Origin: Polycyclovorans algicola TG408
GTDB taxonomy: Bacteria; Pseudomonadota; Gammaproteobacteria; Nevskiales; Nevskiaceae
Reading direction: 5' to 3'
Assembly (NCBI RefSeq): GCF_000711245.1
Contig: NZ_JOMH01000001.1
Coordinates: forward strand, 1,668,830 to 1,732,829
DNA: 64,000 bases
The notes beneath the pieces were generated by a model. It was not told the DNA's origin and made no database searches. It saw only the letters and a program-made list of their open reading frames with translations. Made by a program: the position numbers and the translations under genes. Below, one piece after another: positions 10,525 to 25,769 of the stretch. Numbering within the stretch: the stretch's first letter is position 1; each line of letters opens with the position of its first letter.

Positions 10525-11181
10525 ATGAAGCTGGTCATTGCCGACGATCACCCGTTGTTCCGCAGTGCCATTGTCCACGCGCTGGGCGAGCTGACGGCCG
10601 GCCAGCCTCCCGTGGAAGCCTCGAGCCTGCGTTCGCTGGAAGAGGCGGTCCGCGCGCATCCTGATGTCGATCTGGTGTTGCTTGACCTGCACATGCCCGG
10701 CGCGCGCGGTTTTTCGTCACTGGTGTTTCTGCGCGGCGAGCGCCCCGAGCTGCCGGTGATCATCATTTCGTCGAACGCCCATCCGCGCACCATTCGCCGT
10801 GCCGAGCAGTTTGGTGCGGCCGGCTTTGTGCCCAAGTCGGCGCCGGTGGCCCAGATGCTCGACGCCGTGCGCCAGGTCATGGCGGGCGGTATCTGGTTTC
10901 CCGAGCAGGCGGCCGAGACCAGTGAGTCCGATGCCCGGCTGGCCGCCCAGTTGGCGCAGCTCACACCGCAACAGGTGCGGGTGCTGATGTGCATCGCCGA
11001 CGGCCTGCTCAACAAGCAGATTGCTTACGAGTTGGGCCTGGCCGAGAACACCGTCAAGGTTCACGTCACCGCGATTCTGCGCAAGCTGAATTGCTACAGC
11101 CGCACCCAGGCGGCGGTGCTGGTGCGCTCGCTTGAGCCCGATGTGGCGCCGGGCGACGAGGCCCCGGTCGCAGCCGAGTAA
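10525..11181 (+). CDS. LuxR/NarL-family response regulator
   Basis: Two-component response regulator of 218 residues from this start. The receiver has the acidic pair in VIADDHP, phospho-acceptor Asp54 in LLDLHMPG, and the lysine of VPKSAP. The output is a LuxR-type helix-turn-helix (LTPQQVRVLMCIADGLLNKQ..ENTVKVHV). ATG 10525 places the first receiver strand at the N terminus, as is usual for NarL relatives. ATG 10426, which overlaps the preceding stop as ATGA, would add 33 residues with no family match but is possible by translational coupling. It converges with the hybrid kinase gene, with 9 bases between the stops, so they are probably a pair. Confidence 0.85.
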   Translation: MKLVIADDHPLFRSAIVHALGELTAGQPPVEASSLRSLEEAVRAHPDVDLVLLDLHMPGARGFSSLVFLRGERPELPVIIISSNAHPRTIRRAEQFGAAGFVPKSAPVAQMLDAVRQVMAGGIWFPEQAAETSESDARLAAQLAQLTPQQVRVLMCIADGLLNKQIAYELGLAENTVKVHVTAILRKLNCYSRTQAAVLVRSLEPDVAPGDEAPVAAE

Positions 11182-11190
11182 CCGTTGCGC

Positions 11191-13833
11191 TCAGGCGTCA
11201 CGGCTGCGCAGCAAACGCTGGGTCATCAGCGCCCGAAGAGCGGCGGGTGCCACCGGCTTTGACAGCCAGCCCCAGCCCTGCGCGCGGGCCTGCTCACGCA
11301 GCACCTCGTCACGCTCGGCGGTGACCAGAATGAGCGGCACGGGCCGGCCCCAGCGATGCAGCAGTTGCGGCACCAGATCGGGGCCGTGGTCGTCCCCCAG
11401 CCGCACGTCGAGCAGCAGCAGGTCGGGGACCGCATCGGGGGTGGCGGCGTCCAGCACCTGTTCGGCGTTGGCGAGCAGCGTGGTCCTGCAGCCCCAGGTG
11501 TCGAGCAGCGCTGCCAGCCCTTCGCGGACCCGCAAATCGTCGTCGACACACCAGATGTGCCGGCCATTCAATTGTGAGTCACTGACCGCTGGCGTGGGCG
11601 CCGCCGCGCTGATCACCTGCGCCGGATCACCCCGCGCCACCGTGACCGAGAACACGCTGCCGTGGCCCGGCCATGAGCGCAGTCCGACGCGATGTCCCAG
11701 CAGGCGGGCGATACGGTCGACGATGGCCAGACCCAGACCGGCGCCACGCGCCTGCAGATCGCCGCCGCTGTCGAGGCGGCGAAATTCTTCGAAGATCATG
11801 CCTTGCTGCGACTCGGCAATGCCCGGCCCGGTGTCCCATACCTCGATACGTACTTGCTCGCCGGCCTGCCGCACGCCGAGCAGGAGACTGCCGCGCGCCG
11901 TATAGCGCAGGGCGTTGGACAGAAAGTTCTGCACGATGCGCCGCAGCAGTGCCTCATCGCTCATCACCACGGCGCGGGTGCGGTGATAGCGAAAACGCAG
12001 TCCCTTGGCCTCGGCCAACACGCCGATTTCCCGCGCCAGTGAATCGAGCAGCGGACCCAGGGCCAGGGTGCGGCGGCGCACCTCCAGTGCGCCGGACTCC
12101 AGCCGCGAGATGTCCAGCAGGCTGTCGAGAATTTCGTCCTGCGCCGCCAGCGCGCCATCGACGCTGTCGGTGAGGCCGCGCAGCGTTTCCCCCTGGACCC
12201 GGTCGCGCAGCGCCGAGGTGAACATGCGGGCCGCGTTCAGCGGCTGCAGCAGGTCATGGACGGCTGCGGCCACGAAGCGGGTCTTGTAGCGATTCGCGCG
12301 CTCGGCGTCCGACTTGGCCACCTCAAGGTCGCGGGTGCGCTCGTCGATGCGCCGCTCCAGCGTGTCGGCCAGCGAGCGCAGCTCTCGCGCAGCCTGTTTG
12401 TAGGCGGTGATGTCGGCGTAGCTGGTGACAAAGCCACCGTCTGGCAGCGGGTTTCCGCGGATCTCGATGACCGTGCCGTCTGGCCCCTCGCGCTCGTGCA
12501 TGTGCGGTCGACCGGCGCGCAGGTGCTCCAGGCGCCGGGCGATGGTGTCTTCCGCCGGGCCGGCGCCCAGCAGGCCGCGCGAGGCGTTGAAGCGAAGGAC
12601 GTCCTCGATGGGCCGACCGACCTGGATCAGCTCCTGGGGGAAGCGGAACAGTTCGACGTAGCGACGGTTCCAGGCCATCAATCGTTGTTCGGCATCGATC
12701 ACGCAAACCCCTTGCGGCAGGTGCTGAAGGCTGGGGCTCTCGCCGTAGTCGGCGCGGCGCGCGGCCTGCACCAGACCATCCTGGGCGGTGCGCATCTCGG
12801 CGGCGTGCTGCGCGACCAGGCTTTCCAGCTCGATACGACCGCGCTCGCGCATCACGGCCATGCGGCGGCGTTGTTGCAGGTAGAGCACCAGCAGCGTCAC
12901 CAGCAGAAGGCCGCCGGCCACGGCAGCGCTGACCAGTAGGGTGTTGAGTTGCACAGGGGCGAGGGGACGCATCACATGGAGGGTCCAGCCCTGGTCAGGC
13001 AAAGGGCGCGACATCCACAGCATGTCGTCGCGGCCTTCGAGCCGGACCCGACGCGCGTCCGGCAGCGGTTGGTCGCGGTCCTTCAGGGGCATCGTGGTCT
13101 GCGCCGTATCGCCGTACTGGCGGGTTGCCGCGAGGCGTTCACGGGTTTCGGCGTCCAATGGATAAAGGTCGCGGTAGCGCCAGGCGTCCACGCTGCTGAG
13201 AAAAATGACGCCGTAGCGGTCGCTGACCAGCACGGTGTCGGGCAGGTCGCGCCACAGATCCTGCAGCGACTCGAGCACCAGCTTGACCACCACCACGCCC
13301 AGGGTGCGCCCCTCGGCATCCTGAACCGCCTGAGACAGAAAATACCCGGGGACCGACGTGGTGACGCCCAGGGCATAGAAGCTGCCACTTCCCTCGGTCA
13401 GGGCTTCTTGAAAATAGGGTCGAAAGCGATAGTCGACCCCGACGTTGCTGTCGTCCGATGCCCAGTTGCTGGCAGCCACGGCGCGGCCATTACGGTGCAG
13501 CAGCGTCAGTGTCGAGGTGGCGGCGGCGCCGTTGATCTGGCTCAGCTTGCGGTTGAGTTGTTCGGTCAGCGCGGCATCGGTGGATTCGTCGGCCAGCGCG
13601 GCGTGGACCTCCGGGTCCAGTGCCAGCACCGCAGGCAGGACCCGATAGCGTTCGATCAGGGCCTGCAGGGTGTCGTCATGCAGGCGCAGCTGTTCCCGAA
13701 TTTGGTCAGCGTTTGCGACCAGGCTGTAGCGACCGTACTGCGACCCGGCCAGCCAGGCCGTCAAGCCGATCACGGCCGCGACGGCAAGCGTCAGGGCCAG
13801 TCGCTGCGCGCGCGTTTGGGGGGCGTCGTACAT
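11191..13833 (-). CDS. Hybrid sensor histidine kinase with periplasmic Cache-type sensor, PAS and receiver
   Basis: An 880-residue membrane kinase. An N-terminal membrane segment (about 12-30) is followed by a periplasmic DctB/dCache-like sensor (about 35-275, with VGVDYRFRPYFQEAL and GYFLSQAVQ). A second membrane segment near 300 leads to a PAS-7-type domain (PQGVCVIDAEQRLMAWN). A coiled linker precedes HisKA with phospho-His526 in AAVHDLLQPLNAAR, then HATPase motifs (NFLSNALRYT, DTGPGIA, GAGLGLAIV) and a C-terminal receiver with Asp809 in LLLLDVRLGDD. Relatives with this layout sense small organic ligands and regulate catabolic or uptake genes; the ligand is unknown. Its likely partner is the convergent LuxR-type regulator. 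Confidence 0.88.
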   Translation of the reverse strand: MYDAPQTRAQRLALTLAVAAVIGLTAWLAGSQYGRYSLVANADQIREQLRLHDDTLQALIERYRVLPAVLALDPEVHAALADESTDAALTEQLNRKLSQINGAAATSTLTLLHRNGRAVAASNWASDDSNVGVDYRFRPYFQEALTEGSGSFYALGVTTSVPGYFLSQAVQDAEGRTLGVVVVKLVLESLQDLWRDLPDTVLVSDRYGVIFLSSVDAWRYRDLYPLDAETRERLAATRQYGDTAQTTMPLKDRDQPLPDARRVRLEGRDDMLWMSRPLPDQGWTLHVMRPLAPVQLNTLLVSAAVAGGLLLVTLLVLYLQQRRRMAVMRERGRIELESLVAQHAAEMRTAQDGLVQAARRADYGESPSLQHLPQGVCVIDAEQRLMAWNRRYVELFRFPQELIQVGRPIEDVLRFNASRGLLGAGPAEDTIARRLEHLRAGRPHMHEREGPDGTVIEIRGNPLPDGGFVTSYADITAYKQAARELRSLADTLERRIDERTRDLEVAKSDAERANRYKTRFVAAAVHDLLQPLNAARMFTSALRDRVQGETLRGLTDSVDGALAAQDEILDSLLDISRLESGALEVRRRTLALGPLLDSLAREIGVLAEAKGLRFRYHRTRAVVMSDEALLRRIVQNFLSNALRYTARGSLLLGVRQAGEQVRIEVWDTGPGIAESQQGMIFEEFRRLDSGGDLQARGAGLGLAIVDRIARLLGHRVGLRSWPGHGSVFSVTVARGDPAQVISAAAPTPAVSDSQLNGRHIWCVDDDLRVREGLAALLDTWGCRTTLLANAEQVLDAATPDAVPDLLLLDVRLGDDHGPDLVPQLLHRWGRPVPLILVTAERDEVLREQARAQGWGWLSKPVAPAALRALMTQRLLRSRDA

Positions 13834-14525
13834 GGCGGCATCTTTATCCGGAATGGCGAACCGGCACTAGTGCAGCGCCTCCAACCATTCGTTCGTTCGG
13901 GCGGCGCGCTTGAGCAAAGCGCGTTGTGGGACACGACCGACTCTCGTGAGAACTCTCACAGGGCGCGGCGTTCTGGACGAGCGCGTTCTGACGCAACGGG
14001 GTATCGATTCGAAATGGATCGCGCTGTTTATAGGCTGATGATCGAGTAGCCGACGTATTTTCATCGGCGTTTCCCTTCACATCGCGAACTGCGGACGCAA
14101 TCTGTCTGTAAGTGCAAGCAATTTCTTGCTGCGGCGTTGCGAGTGCATCGGAGCCCGACACGTCTTTACTGAGCCGCACGGTGGTCCGAGCCGGCAAGTC
14201 AAGCTACGTGGGCCTTACAAGGTGAGTGATGACGTCACGCTGGCCATGCTGATCTTCGAGCTGCGTTGCCTGCCGGAGCTGTTTGCTGCACCGGCCGCGG
14301 TGGCGGACGCGACATGAATATCCGAGATGTCGTGGCGTTAAGGAGTTTCGGCACATTCGCGGCCACAACCGCAACCCATCGAGGCCAGCACGATCAAGTG
14401 CCATAAACCCAAACGCAAACCTGATCGGCACAAATGGCTGCCCTCCGATGAGCTTTGGCGAATTTCAACGAACGGTCAGTGAGCGGAACGGCGGGTGGCG
14501 GAAGCTGGAGGGCTGAGTAGGCATA

Positions 14526-14543
14526 AAAAATATCGACATTTTT
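14526..14543. promoter_or_regulatory. 18-bp palindrome, probable operator of the GntR-family regulator
   Basis: AAAAAT-A-TCGA-C-ATTTTT is a dyad with a single mismatched pair, far from random in this GC-rich DNA. It overlaps the -35 hexamer (14533-14538) of the only good promoter before the bph genes. GntR-family dimers bind short palindromes of this size and usually repress from such positions. Assignment to this regulator is inferred from position. Confidence 0.6.
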
Positions 14544-14561
14544 AACGAACCAGGTTATAGA
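14533..14561 (+). promoter_or_regulatory. Sigma-70-type promoter of the bph operon
   Basis: TCGACA (14533-14538; 5/6 match to TTGACA) is separated by 17 bases from TATAGA (14556-14561; 4/6 match to TATAAT). Transcription should begin near 14568. This falls after the in-frame TTG at 14565 and supports the downstream GTG 14619 as the regulator's start. Confidence 0.6.
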
Positions 14562-14618
14562 TGTTTGCCTAATTGCGATTACACACGCGGTCAAGCAAAG
14601 GCTGGAGGGACACATCAG

Positions 14619-16789
<2,171 letters not shown>

Positions 16790-16819
16790 CCTGCCGACCG
16801 CCTTTTCCGGAGCACCACC

Positions 16820-17386
16820 ATGACGATTGAAAAACTGGACATCGGCAAGCTTATGCAGATGGGCACAAAGCCAACCGATCCGCTGTTGCAACAAGAGATC
16901 GAGCAGTTCTACTACCGCGAGGCGGTGCTGCTCGACAGTCGCGCCTACGAGGCCTGGCTAGGCCTGATGGAGCCGGACCTCCGATACTTCATGCCGCTAC
17001 GGACCACCCGCATGATGCGCGAGGCTGATCTCGAGTACAGCGGCGACGGCGACTTCGCTCACTTCGATGACACCTACGCCACCCTGTACGGCCGTGTGCG
17101 CAAGGCCACGAGCGAGTTCGGCTGGTCAGAGAATCCGCCCTCGCGCACGCGGCACATGGTCACCAACGTGATGATCAGCCCGAGCAGCGAGTGCGACAGC
17201 TACGAAGTCAGCTCGGCCTTCCTGCTGTACCGGAACCGGCTGGAACGGCAGGTCGATATCTTCGCGGGCGAGCGGCGCGACGTGCTGCGCCGCAGCGCCA
17301 CCGACATGCGATTCAAGATCGCGCGCCGTACGATCCTGATCGACCAGGGCACGCTGTTGTCGAACAACCTCAGCGTGTTCTTTTGA
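16820..17386 (+). CDS. bphA2: Biphenyl 2,3-dioxygenase, small (beta) subunit
   Basis: Structural beta subunit of the alpha3beta3 terminal oxygenase. The 188 residues match the ring-hydroxylating dioxygenase beta family (SnoaL/NTF2-like fold): [27 protein letters not shown] near the N terminus, [21 protein letters not shown], and a C-terminal [20 protein letters not shown] typical of the family. It lies 30 bases after bphA1 with a GGAG ribosome site and is followed directly by the ferredoxin gene. Clusters such as LB400 have a small orf3 after bphA2; here it is absent. Confidence 0.92.
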   Translation: MTIEKLDIGKLMQMGTKPTDPLLQQEIEQFYYREAVLLDSRAYEAWLGLMEPDLRYFMPLRTTRMMREADLEYSGDGDFAHFDDTYATLYGRVRKATSEFGWSENPPSRTRHMVTNVMISPSSECDSYEVSSAFLLYRNRLERQVDIFAGERRDVLRRSATDMRFKIARRTILIDQGTLLSNNLSVFF

Positions 17387-17393
17387 AGGGTGA

Positions 17394-18961
<1,568 letters not shown>

Positions 18962-18975
18962 ACATCGACAACTAG

Positions 18976-20717
<1,742 letters not shown>

Positions 20718-20751
20718 TTCGGGCAGTCCGTTTCCATATCTCGCGTCTTGA

Positions 20752-21633
<882 letters not shown>

Positions 21634-21653
21634 TCTTGTCGCTCGCGAGGTCT

Positions 21654-21832
21654 CTAGGGCTGTCGACAATTGGCCCATCGCTGCGGCCGGGCCCTTCGGG
21701 TTGCTTGCTGTTTTTCCGCCATGCGGCGTTGCGCCTTGGTCATTTGGAATGACCAGATTTCCTCAGTCGCGCCTTGCCTGGCGAAAAAACGGACGGCAAC
21801 GCAGCGATACGGCAATTGTTAACAGGCCCTAG
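21654..21832. repeat. 179-bp self-complementary (MITE-like) element
   Basis: The ends are inverted repeats: CTAGGGCTGTCGACAATTG (21654-21672) and, reversed, CTAGGGCCTGTTAACAATTG (21813-21832), one indel and one mismatch apart. Symmetric internal matches (ATCGCTGCG; GTTTTT-CGCCA) continue toward a central hairpin TGGTCATT-TGG-AATGACCA at 21737-21755, close to the midpoint of the ends. No gene is inside. It lies exactly between bphD and dctA. It could be a mobile-element relic, an attenuator-like structure or both. Confidence 0.6.
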
Positions 21833-21919
21833 TACCTATGCGTTATTGGACAGGCTGGTCTGCACTGCCAGTATGCGGTGCGGTCGCCGAAAGGCCGCGC
21901 AATCAAGGTGGCCTCTGTC

Positions 21920-23338
21920 ATGTCCGATGCGATCACTGCTCCGCTCCGCCCTGTCCGGGCCCGTCCGCCGCTCTGGCATCACCTTTATTTCTGGGTGTTG
22001 GTCGGTATTGCCGTCGGCATCCTGATCGGTCTGTTCGCGCCCGAGCTCGGCGCCAACATGAAATGGATGGCCGACCTGTTCATCAAGACGGTGAAGGTCG
22101 TGATTGCCCCCACCATTTTCGCCACCGTTGCCGTCGGCATCGCCAGCCTGGGCAATCTGGCCAAGGCCGGCGGGCTGGCGCTGCGCACCATCATTTATTT
22201 CCACATCACCACGGTGTTCGCGTTGGGCATCGGTCTGGTCATGATCAACCTGATGGCGCCCGGTGCGTCGTTGGGGCTGGATATCTCGACCTTTGACGCG
22301 TCCACGGCCGAGTCCACCCTGAGTACCGCCGGCGGCATCAGTGGCGGCGGTATCACCGGCTTCATGCTCAACCTGGTGCCGCACTCGTTCATGAGTGCGT
22401 TCGTGGAAGGGCAGTTGATTCAGGTGTTGGTGCTGGCGATTCTGGTGGCTTGCGCGATCACCATGTTGGGGCCTCGCGCCCAGGGCGCGGTCGATGCGCT
22501 GGACACCCTCGCCAAGATCATGTTCGGCATCATCAAGATCATCATGTGGCTGGCGCCCATCGGCGCGATGGGCGGCATGGCGTTCACCATCGGCGAGTAC
22601 GGCAGCCAGATTCTTGGCTCGCTGGCGCAGTTCATGTTCAGTTTCTACCTGACCTGTCTGCTGTTTACCTTCGGCGTGCTCGGGCCGATCTGCTGGTGGT
22701 GCGGCTTCAGCATTTTCAAGTACATCCGCTACATCAAGGACGAACTGCTGATCGTGCTCGGCACCTCGTCGTCCGAAACCGTGCTGCCGCGCATGTTGGT
22801 CAAGCTGGAAGCTGCGGGCGCACCGCGCTCGGTCGTGGGGCTGACCATTCCCACCGGCTATTCCTTCAATCTTGACGGTACCGCCATCTACATGACCATG
22901 GCCGCGATCTTCATCGCCCAGGCCTTCGGCATCGACGTGCCCATCAGCACGCAAATTGGCCTGCTGGTGTTCATGCTGATTTCGTCCAATGGCGCGGCTG
23001 GGGTGACCGGTGCGGGCCTGGTGACCTTGGCCGCGTCACTGGCGGCGTTCGACAGCATCATTCCGCTGGCGGGCATCGCGCTGATCGTCGGCATCGACCG
23101 CTTCATGTCCGAAGCCCGCGCACTCACTAACCTCACCGGCAACGGCATCGGCACCCTGGTGGTGGCGCGCTGGACCGGCCAACTGGACCGCCAGCGGCTC
23201 AACGAGGTGCTCAACAATCCGACCCTGGTCGACGTGGACCAGATGCTCAGCGAGCAATTGGGCGGGGTGGGTTCGTCGCATCCGGTGATTGGCGAAGAAG
23301 GCGATGCCCAAGGCCCGGCGCCGGTCACCGCTCGATGA
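21920..23338 (+). CDS. dctA: Dicarboxylate/amino acid:cation symporter (DctA-like)
   Basis: A 472-residue inner-membrane secondary transporter of the DAACS family, importing C4-dicarboxylates or acidic amino acids with cations. Family motifs include the SSSETVLPRM hairpin loop, PTGYSFNLDGTAIY (substrate- and cation-binding segment) and the SSNGAAGVTGAG re-entrant hairpin. ATG 21920 is preceded by AAGGTGG 9 bases upstream and starts close to the first membrane segment; an upstream in-frame GTG at 21878 would add 14 residues. The substrate among succinate, fumarate, malate or glutamate is not resolvable. Placement after bphD may be incidental. Confidence 0.85.
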   Translation: MSDAITAPLRPVRARPPLWHHLYFWVLVGIAVGILIGLFAPELGANMKWMADLFIKTVKVVIAPTIFATVAVGIASLGNLAKAGGLALRTIIYFHITTVFALGIGLVMINLMAPGASLGLDISTFDASTAESTLSTAGGISGGGITGFMLNLVPHSFMSAFVEGQLIQVLVLAILVACAITMLGPRAQGAVDALDTLAKIMFGIIKIIMWLAPIGAMGGMAFTIGEYGSQILGSLAQFMFSFYLTCLLFTFGVLGPICWWCGFSIFKYIRYIKDELLIVLGTSSSETVLPRMLVKLEAAGAPRSVVGLTIPTGYSFNLDGTAIYMTMAAIFIAQAFGIDVPISTQIGLLVFMLISSNGAAGVTGAGLVTLAASLAAFDSIIPLAGIALIVGIDRFMSEARALTNLTGNGIGTLVVARWTGQLDRQRLNEVLNNPTLVDVDQMLSEQLGGVGSSHPVIGEEGDAQGPAPVTAR

Positions 23339-23443
23339 GCTCTTGAATCGGCCAGCGCTTCGGAGTGGGTTTCAGGCGAAAAATCGTATGCTTCCTTATC
23401 ATTGTCGACCGCAACTGCGATCTCACTGAGACAAGGATCTGAA

Positions 23444-24691
23444 ATGAGCACCCAACCCCTGACGTCCGAAGCCTGGATCATCGATGCCTGCCGCACCCCG
23501 CGCGGCATCGGCAAGCCCGGCAAGGGTGCACTCGCCAGTCTCCATCCGCAGCGCCTCAGTGCCGCCGTGCTCAAGGCGCTGGTCGAGCGCAACAAGCTGG
23601 ACACCGCCCAGGTCGATGACGTGATCTGGGGCGCCAGCAACCAGACTGGCGCGCAAGGCAGCGACCTCGGTCGCATGGCCGCGTTGGACGCCGGCTTTGA
23701 CGTGCGCTCCAGTGGCGTCACGCTGACCCGGTTCTGTGGCTCCGGCATCACCGCCGTGAGTTTGGCGGCCGCGACGATCTCCAGCGGGCAGCAGGACCTG
23801 GTGATCGGAGGGGGAACCGAAATGATGTCGCAGCGCAGCGGCGCACCGGCCTCGCCGTTCCTCGACATGGGCAACCTGCATTTGCGTGCCATGCACCCGC
23901 AGCCGCAGCAGGGCGTGGCTGCCGATGCCATCGCCACGCTGGAAGGCATTGACCGCAACGCGCTCGACCAACTGGCGGTGATCAGCCAACAGCGTGCCGA
24001 TCACGCCATTCGCAACGGCTATTTCAGTCGTTCGCTGATCCCGGTCTATCACGACGACGGCACGCTGGCGCTGGACCGCGAGGAGTTCCCGCGCCCCGGC
24101 ACCACGCTGGAGGCCCTGGCCAAGCTCAACCCGTCATTTGCCGATCTGATGGACCATCCGCTGGATGAGCAGGGCACCACCTATCGCAAGCTGGTGGCGC
24201 AGAAATACCCCGACCTCAAGATCATTCCAGTGCACCACGGCGGCAACTCCTCGGGCGTGGTCGATGGATCTGCGGCGGTACTGCTGGCGTCCGAAAGTTA
24301 TGCCCGCGCCCACGGCCTCAAGCCGCGCGCCCGCGTGATTGCCGCCACCAACATGGGCGACGACCCCACGCTGATGCTCAATGCGCCGGTCCCCGCCGCA
24401 AGAAAAGTGCTGCAGCGTGCCGGCCTCAGCCTCAAGGACATTGACCTTTTTGAAGTGAATGAAGCCTTCTCGGTGGTCGCCGAAAAGTTTATCCGCGACC
24501 TCGACATCGACCGCGAGAAGATCAACGTCAACGGTGGCGCCATGGCGCTGGGCCATCCGATTGGGGCCACGGGCGCCATTCTGATCGGCACCGTGCTCGA
24601 CGAACTGGAACGCCGCGACAAGCAGTTTGGTCTGGTGACGATGTGCGCCGGTGGCGGTATGGCACCCGCGATCATCATCGAGCGAATCTGA
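23444..24691 (+). CDS. Acetyl-CoA C-acyltransferase (thiolase)
   Basis: A 415-residue thiolase, likely beta-ketothiolase of fatty-acid or aromatic beta-oxidation. Catalytic residues are Cys98 (RFCGSG), His371 (ALGHPIGATG) and Cys401 (MCAGGGMA); NEAFSVV is the third conserved block. ATG 23444 has AAGGA upstream; an in-frame ATG at 23402 lacks a ribosome site. A terminator follows directly, so it ends its transcription unit. It could serve acyl-CoA breakdown together with other genes elsewhere; no hydratase or dehydrogenase partner is adjacent. Confidence 0.88.
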   Translation: MSTQPLTSEAWIIDACRTPRGIGKPGKGALASLHPQRLSAAVLKALVERNKLDTAQVDDVIWGASNQTGAQGSDLGRMAALDAGFDVRSSGVTLTRFCGSGITAVSLAAATISSGQQDLVIGGGTEMMSQRSGAPASPFLDMGNLHLRAMHPQPQQGVAADAIATLEGIDRNALDQLAVISQQRADHAIRNGYFSRSLIPVYHDDGTLALDREEFPRPGTTLEALAKLNPSFADLMDHPLDEQGTTYRKLVAQKYPDLKIIPVHHGGNSSGVVDGSAAVLLASESYARAHGLKPRARVIAATNMGDDPTLMLNAPVPAARKVLQRAGLSLKDIDLFEVNEAFSVVAEKFIRDLDIDREKINVNGGAMALGHPIGATGAILIGTVLDELERRDKQFGLVTMCAGGGMAPAIIIERI

Positions 24692-24711
24692 GCGGGCGCT
24701 GCATCAAAGGG

Positions 24712-24732
24712 CCCCGCATCTGCGGGGTTTTT
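24712..24732 (+). terminator. Rho-independent terminator after the thiolase gene
   Basis: Six-base stem CCCCGC / GCGGGG with ATCT loop, followed by TTTTT. It lies 20 bases after the thiolase stop and separates it from the converging LysR gene. Confidence 0.85.
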
Positions 24733-24772
24733 GTTTGAGCCCGTGGTGCCAGTTTGCGATGGACGCAGCCTG

Positions 24773-25672
24773 TCAACCAGGCCACAAGCTGCTCACACCC
24801 TCGCGGATGATTTCGGCCATGCGGGCGGTGGCGCGGCCGCGGTAGTCGCGGTCGGCGAATACCAGATACAGCTCGGCAAAGCGTTCTGCGCCTTCGGTTA
24901 GCGGCAGGGCTTTCAGCACCCCACTTTCGAGTTCGCCCTGGATGGTTTCGGCCGGGTACCAGGCAAAGCCCATGCCCATGACCGCCGCGGCAATCGACGT
25001 GGCCTTGTTGCTCACCGTCCAGCGCTGGTCGGCGCCCAGCCAGATGCCGCTGTCAAGGGTGCGCTGCTGGGCCGAATCGCGAATCACCAGTTGCCGGTGC
25101 GGGCGCAAATCGTCATGGGTCAACGGCCGACCCAAGTGGTGTAGCGGATGGTCTGCATGCGCGGCGGCGACGAAGCGGATGCGCATCAGGTGGTCGCTGA
25201 AAAAGCCCTCGGGCACGTGGCTGGTGATCGCAAATTCCACCCGCCCTTCGGTCAGCGCTTCGACCGTGCCGCCGAGCACGGTTTCGTGCAGGTGGATGCG
25301 AATTTCCGGTCGCTCCAACGCGAAGCGATTGAAGCACTGCAGCAGCAGCCACGTCGGGAAGATCACCTCGACCGCCAGGCGAATATCCGGCGCCCAGCCC
25401 TCGGCCATGCCGCGCGCGCCGAGTTCCAGCGCTTCGGCTTCATCCAGCAGGGTGCGCGCCCGGCGACAGAGCGTTTCGCCCTCGCGTGTCAGGTGCGCCT
25501 TGCGGCCGCGGATTTCGAACACGCGCAGGCCCAGCAGGCGTTCGATCTTCTGCACCGCGTAGGTGAGGGTGGATTGCGATTTGTGGATCAGCTCGGCGGC
25601 CTGCGCATAGCCGCCTGCGTCCACCACCGCCACCAGGGCGCGCCACTGGTCGAGGCTGATTTTGGCCGTCAT
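24773..25672 (-). CDS. LysR-family transcriptional regulator
   Basis: A 299-residue LysR-type regulator. The N-terminal helix-turn-helix (about 5-65; SLDQWRALVAVVDAGGYAQA, SQSTLTYAVQKIE) is followed by a complete periplasmic-binding-like effector domain (about 90-295). It is divergent from the azoreductase gene with 97 bases between starts, and that interval holds a T-N11-A palindrome. This is the classic arrangement for control of the neighbouring gene and of itself. Confidence 0.88.
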   Translation of the reverse strand: MTAKISLDQWRALVAVVDAGGYAQAAELIHKSQSTLTYAVQKIERLLGLRVFEIRGRKAHLTREGETLCRRARTLLDEAEALELGARGMAEGWAPDIRLAVEVIFPTWLLLQCFNRFALERPEIRIHLHETVLGGTVEALTEGRVEFAITSHVPEGFFSDHLMRIRFVAAAHADHPLHHLGRPLTHDDLRPHRQLVIRDSAQQRTLDSGIWLGADQRWTVSNKATSIAAAVMGMGFAWYPAETIQGELESGVLKALPLTEGAERFAELYLVFADRDYRGRATARMAEIIREGVSSLWPG

Positions 25673-25682
25673 ATCTAATCAA

Positions 25683-25718
25683 TCGATAATTATCAGCGAT
25701 AAAATCCGCTTTTATATC
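25683..25718 (+). promoter_or_regulatory. LysR box (T-N11-A) and overlapping azoreductase promoter
   Basis: A T-N11-A site at 25683-25695 contains the perfect palindrome GATAATTATC (25685-25694). Its right half doubles as a -35 candidate TTATCA (25690-25695), 17 bases before TATATC (25713-25718). A second partial dyad (GATAAAA...TTTTATATC) lies between them. The geometry suits LysR control of azoR. Confidence 0.55.
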
Positions 25719-25769
25719 GAATCATGCAAGCGCTCAATGACGGCTCATTCACACACCGGAGTCATCCCC

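Larger units (their letters stand above)
13834..14618. other. 785-bp intergenic region between the sensor kinase and the bph operon
   Basis: No convincing gene. A perfect 10-bp palindrome GCACTAGTGC lies at 13864-13873, 30 bases upstream of the kinase start, and could be an operator. A small interrupted palindrome (GTGAG-AACT-CTCAC) lies at 13946-13959 and TGACGTCA at 14230-14237. A 63-codon open frame at 14126-14317 has no recognisable product. The right end holds the bph promoter and operator described separately. No tRNA, integrase or transposase remnant marks an island border here. Confidence 0.5.

Noticed and set aside
14126-14317. A 63-codon open frame between the sensor kinase and the bph operon
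   Set aside because: No ribosome site, no similarity I can recognise, and composition like the surrounding non-coding DNA.
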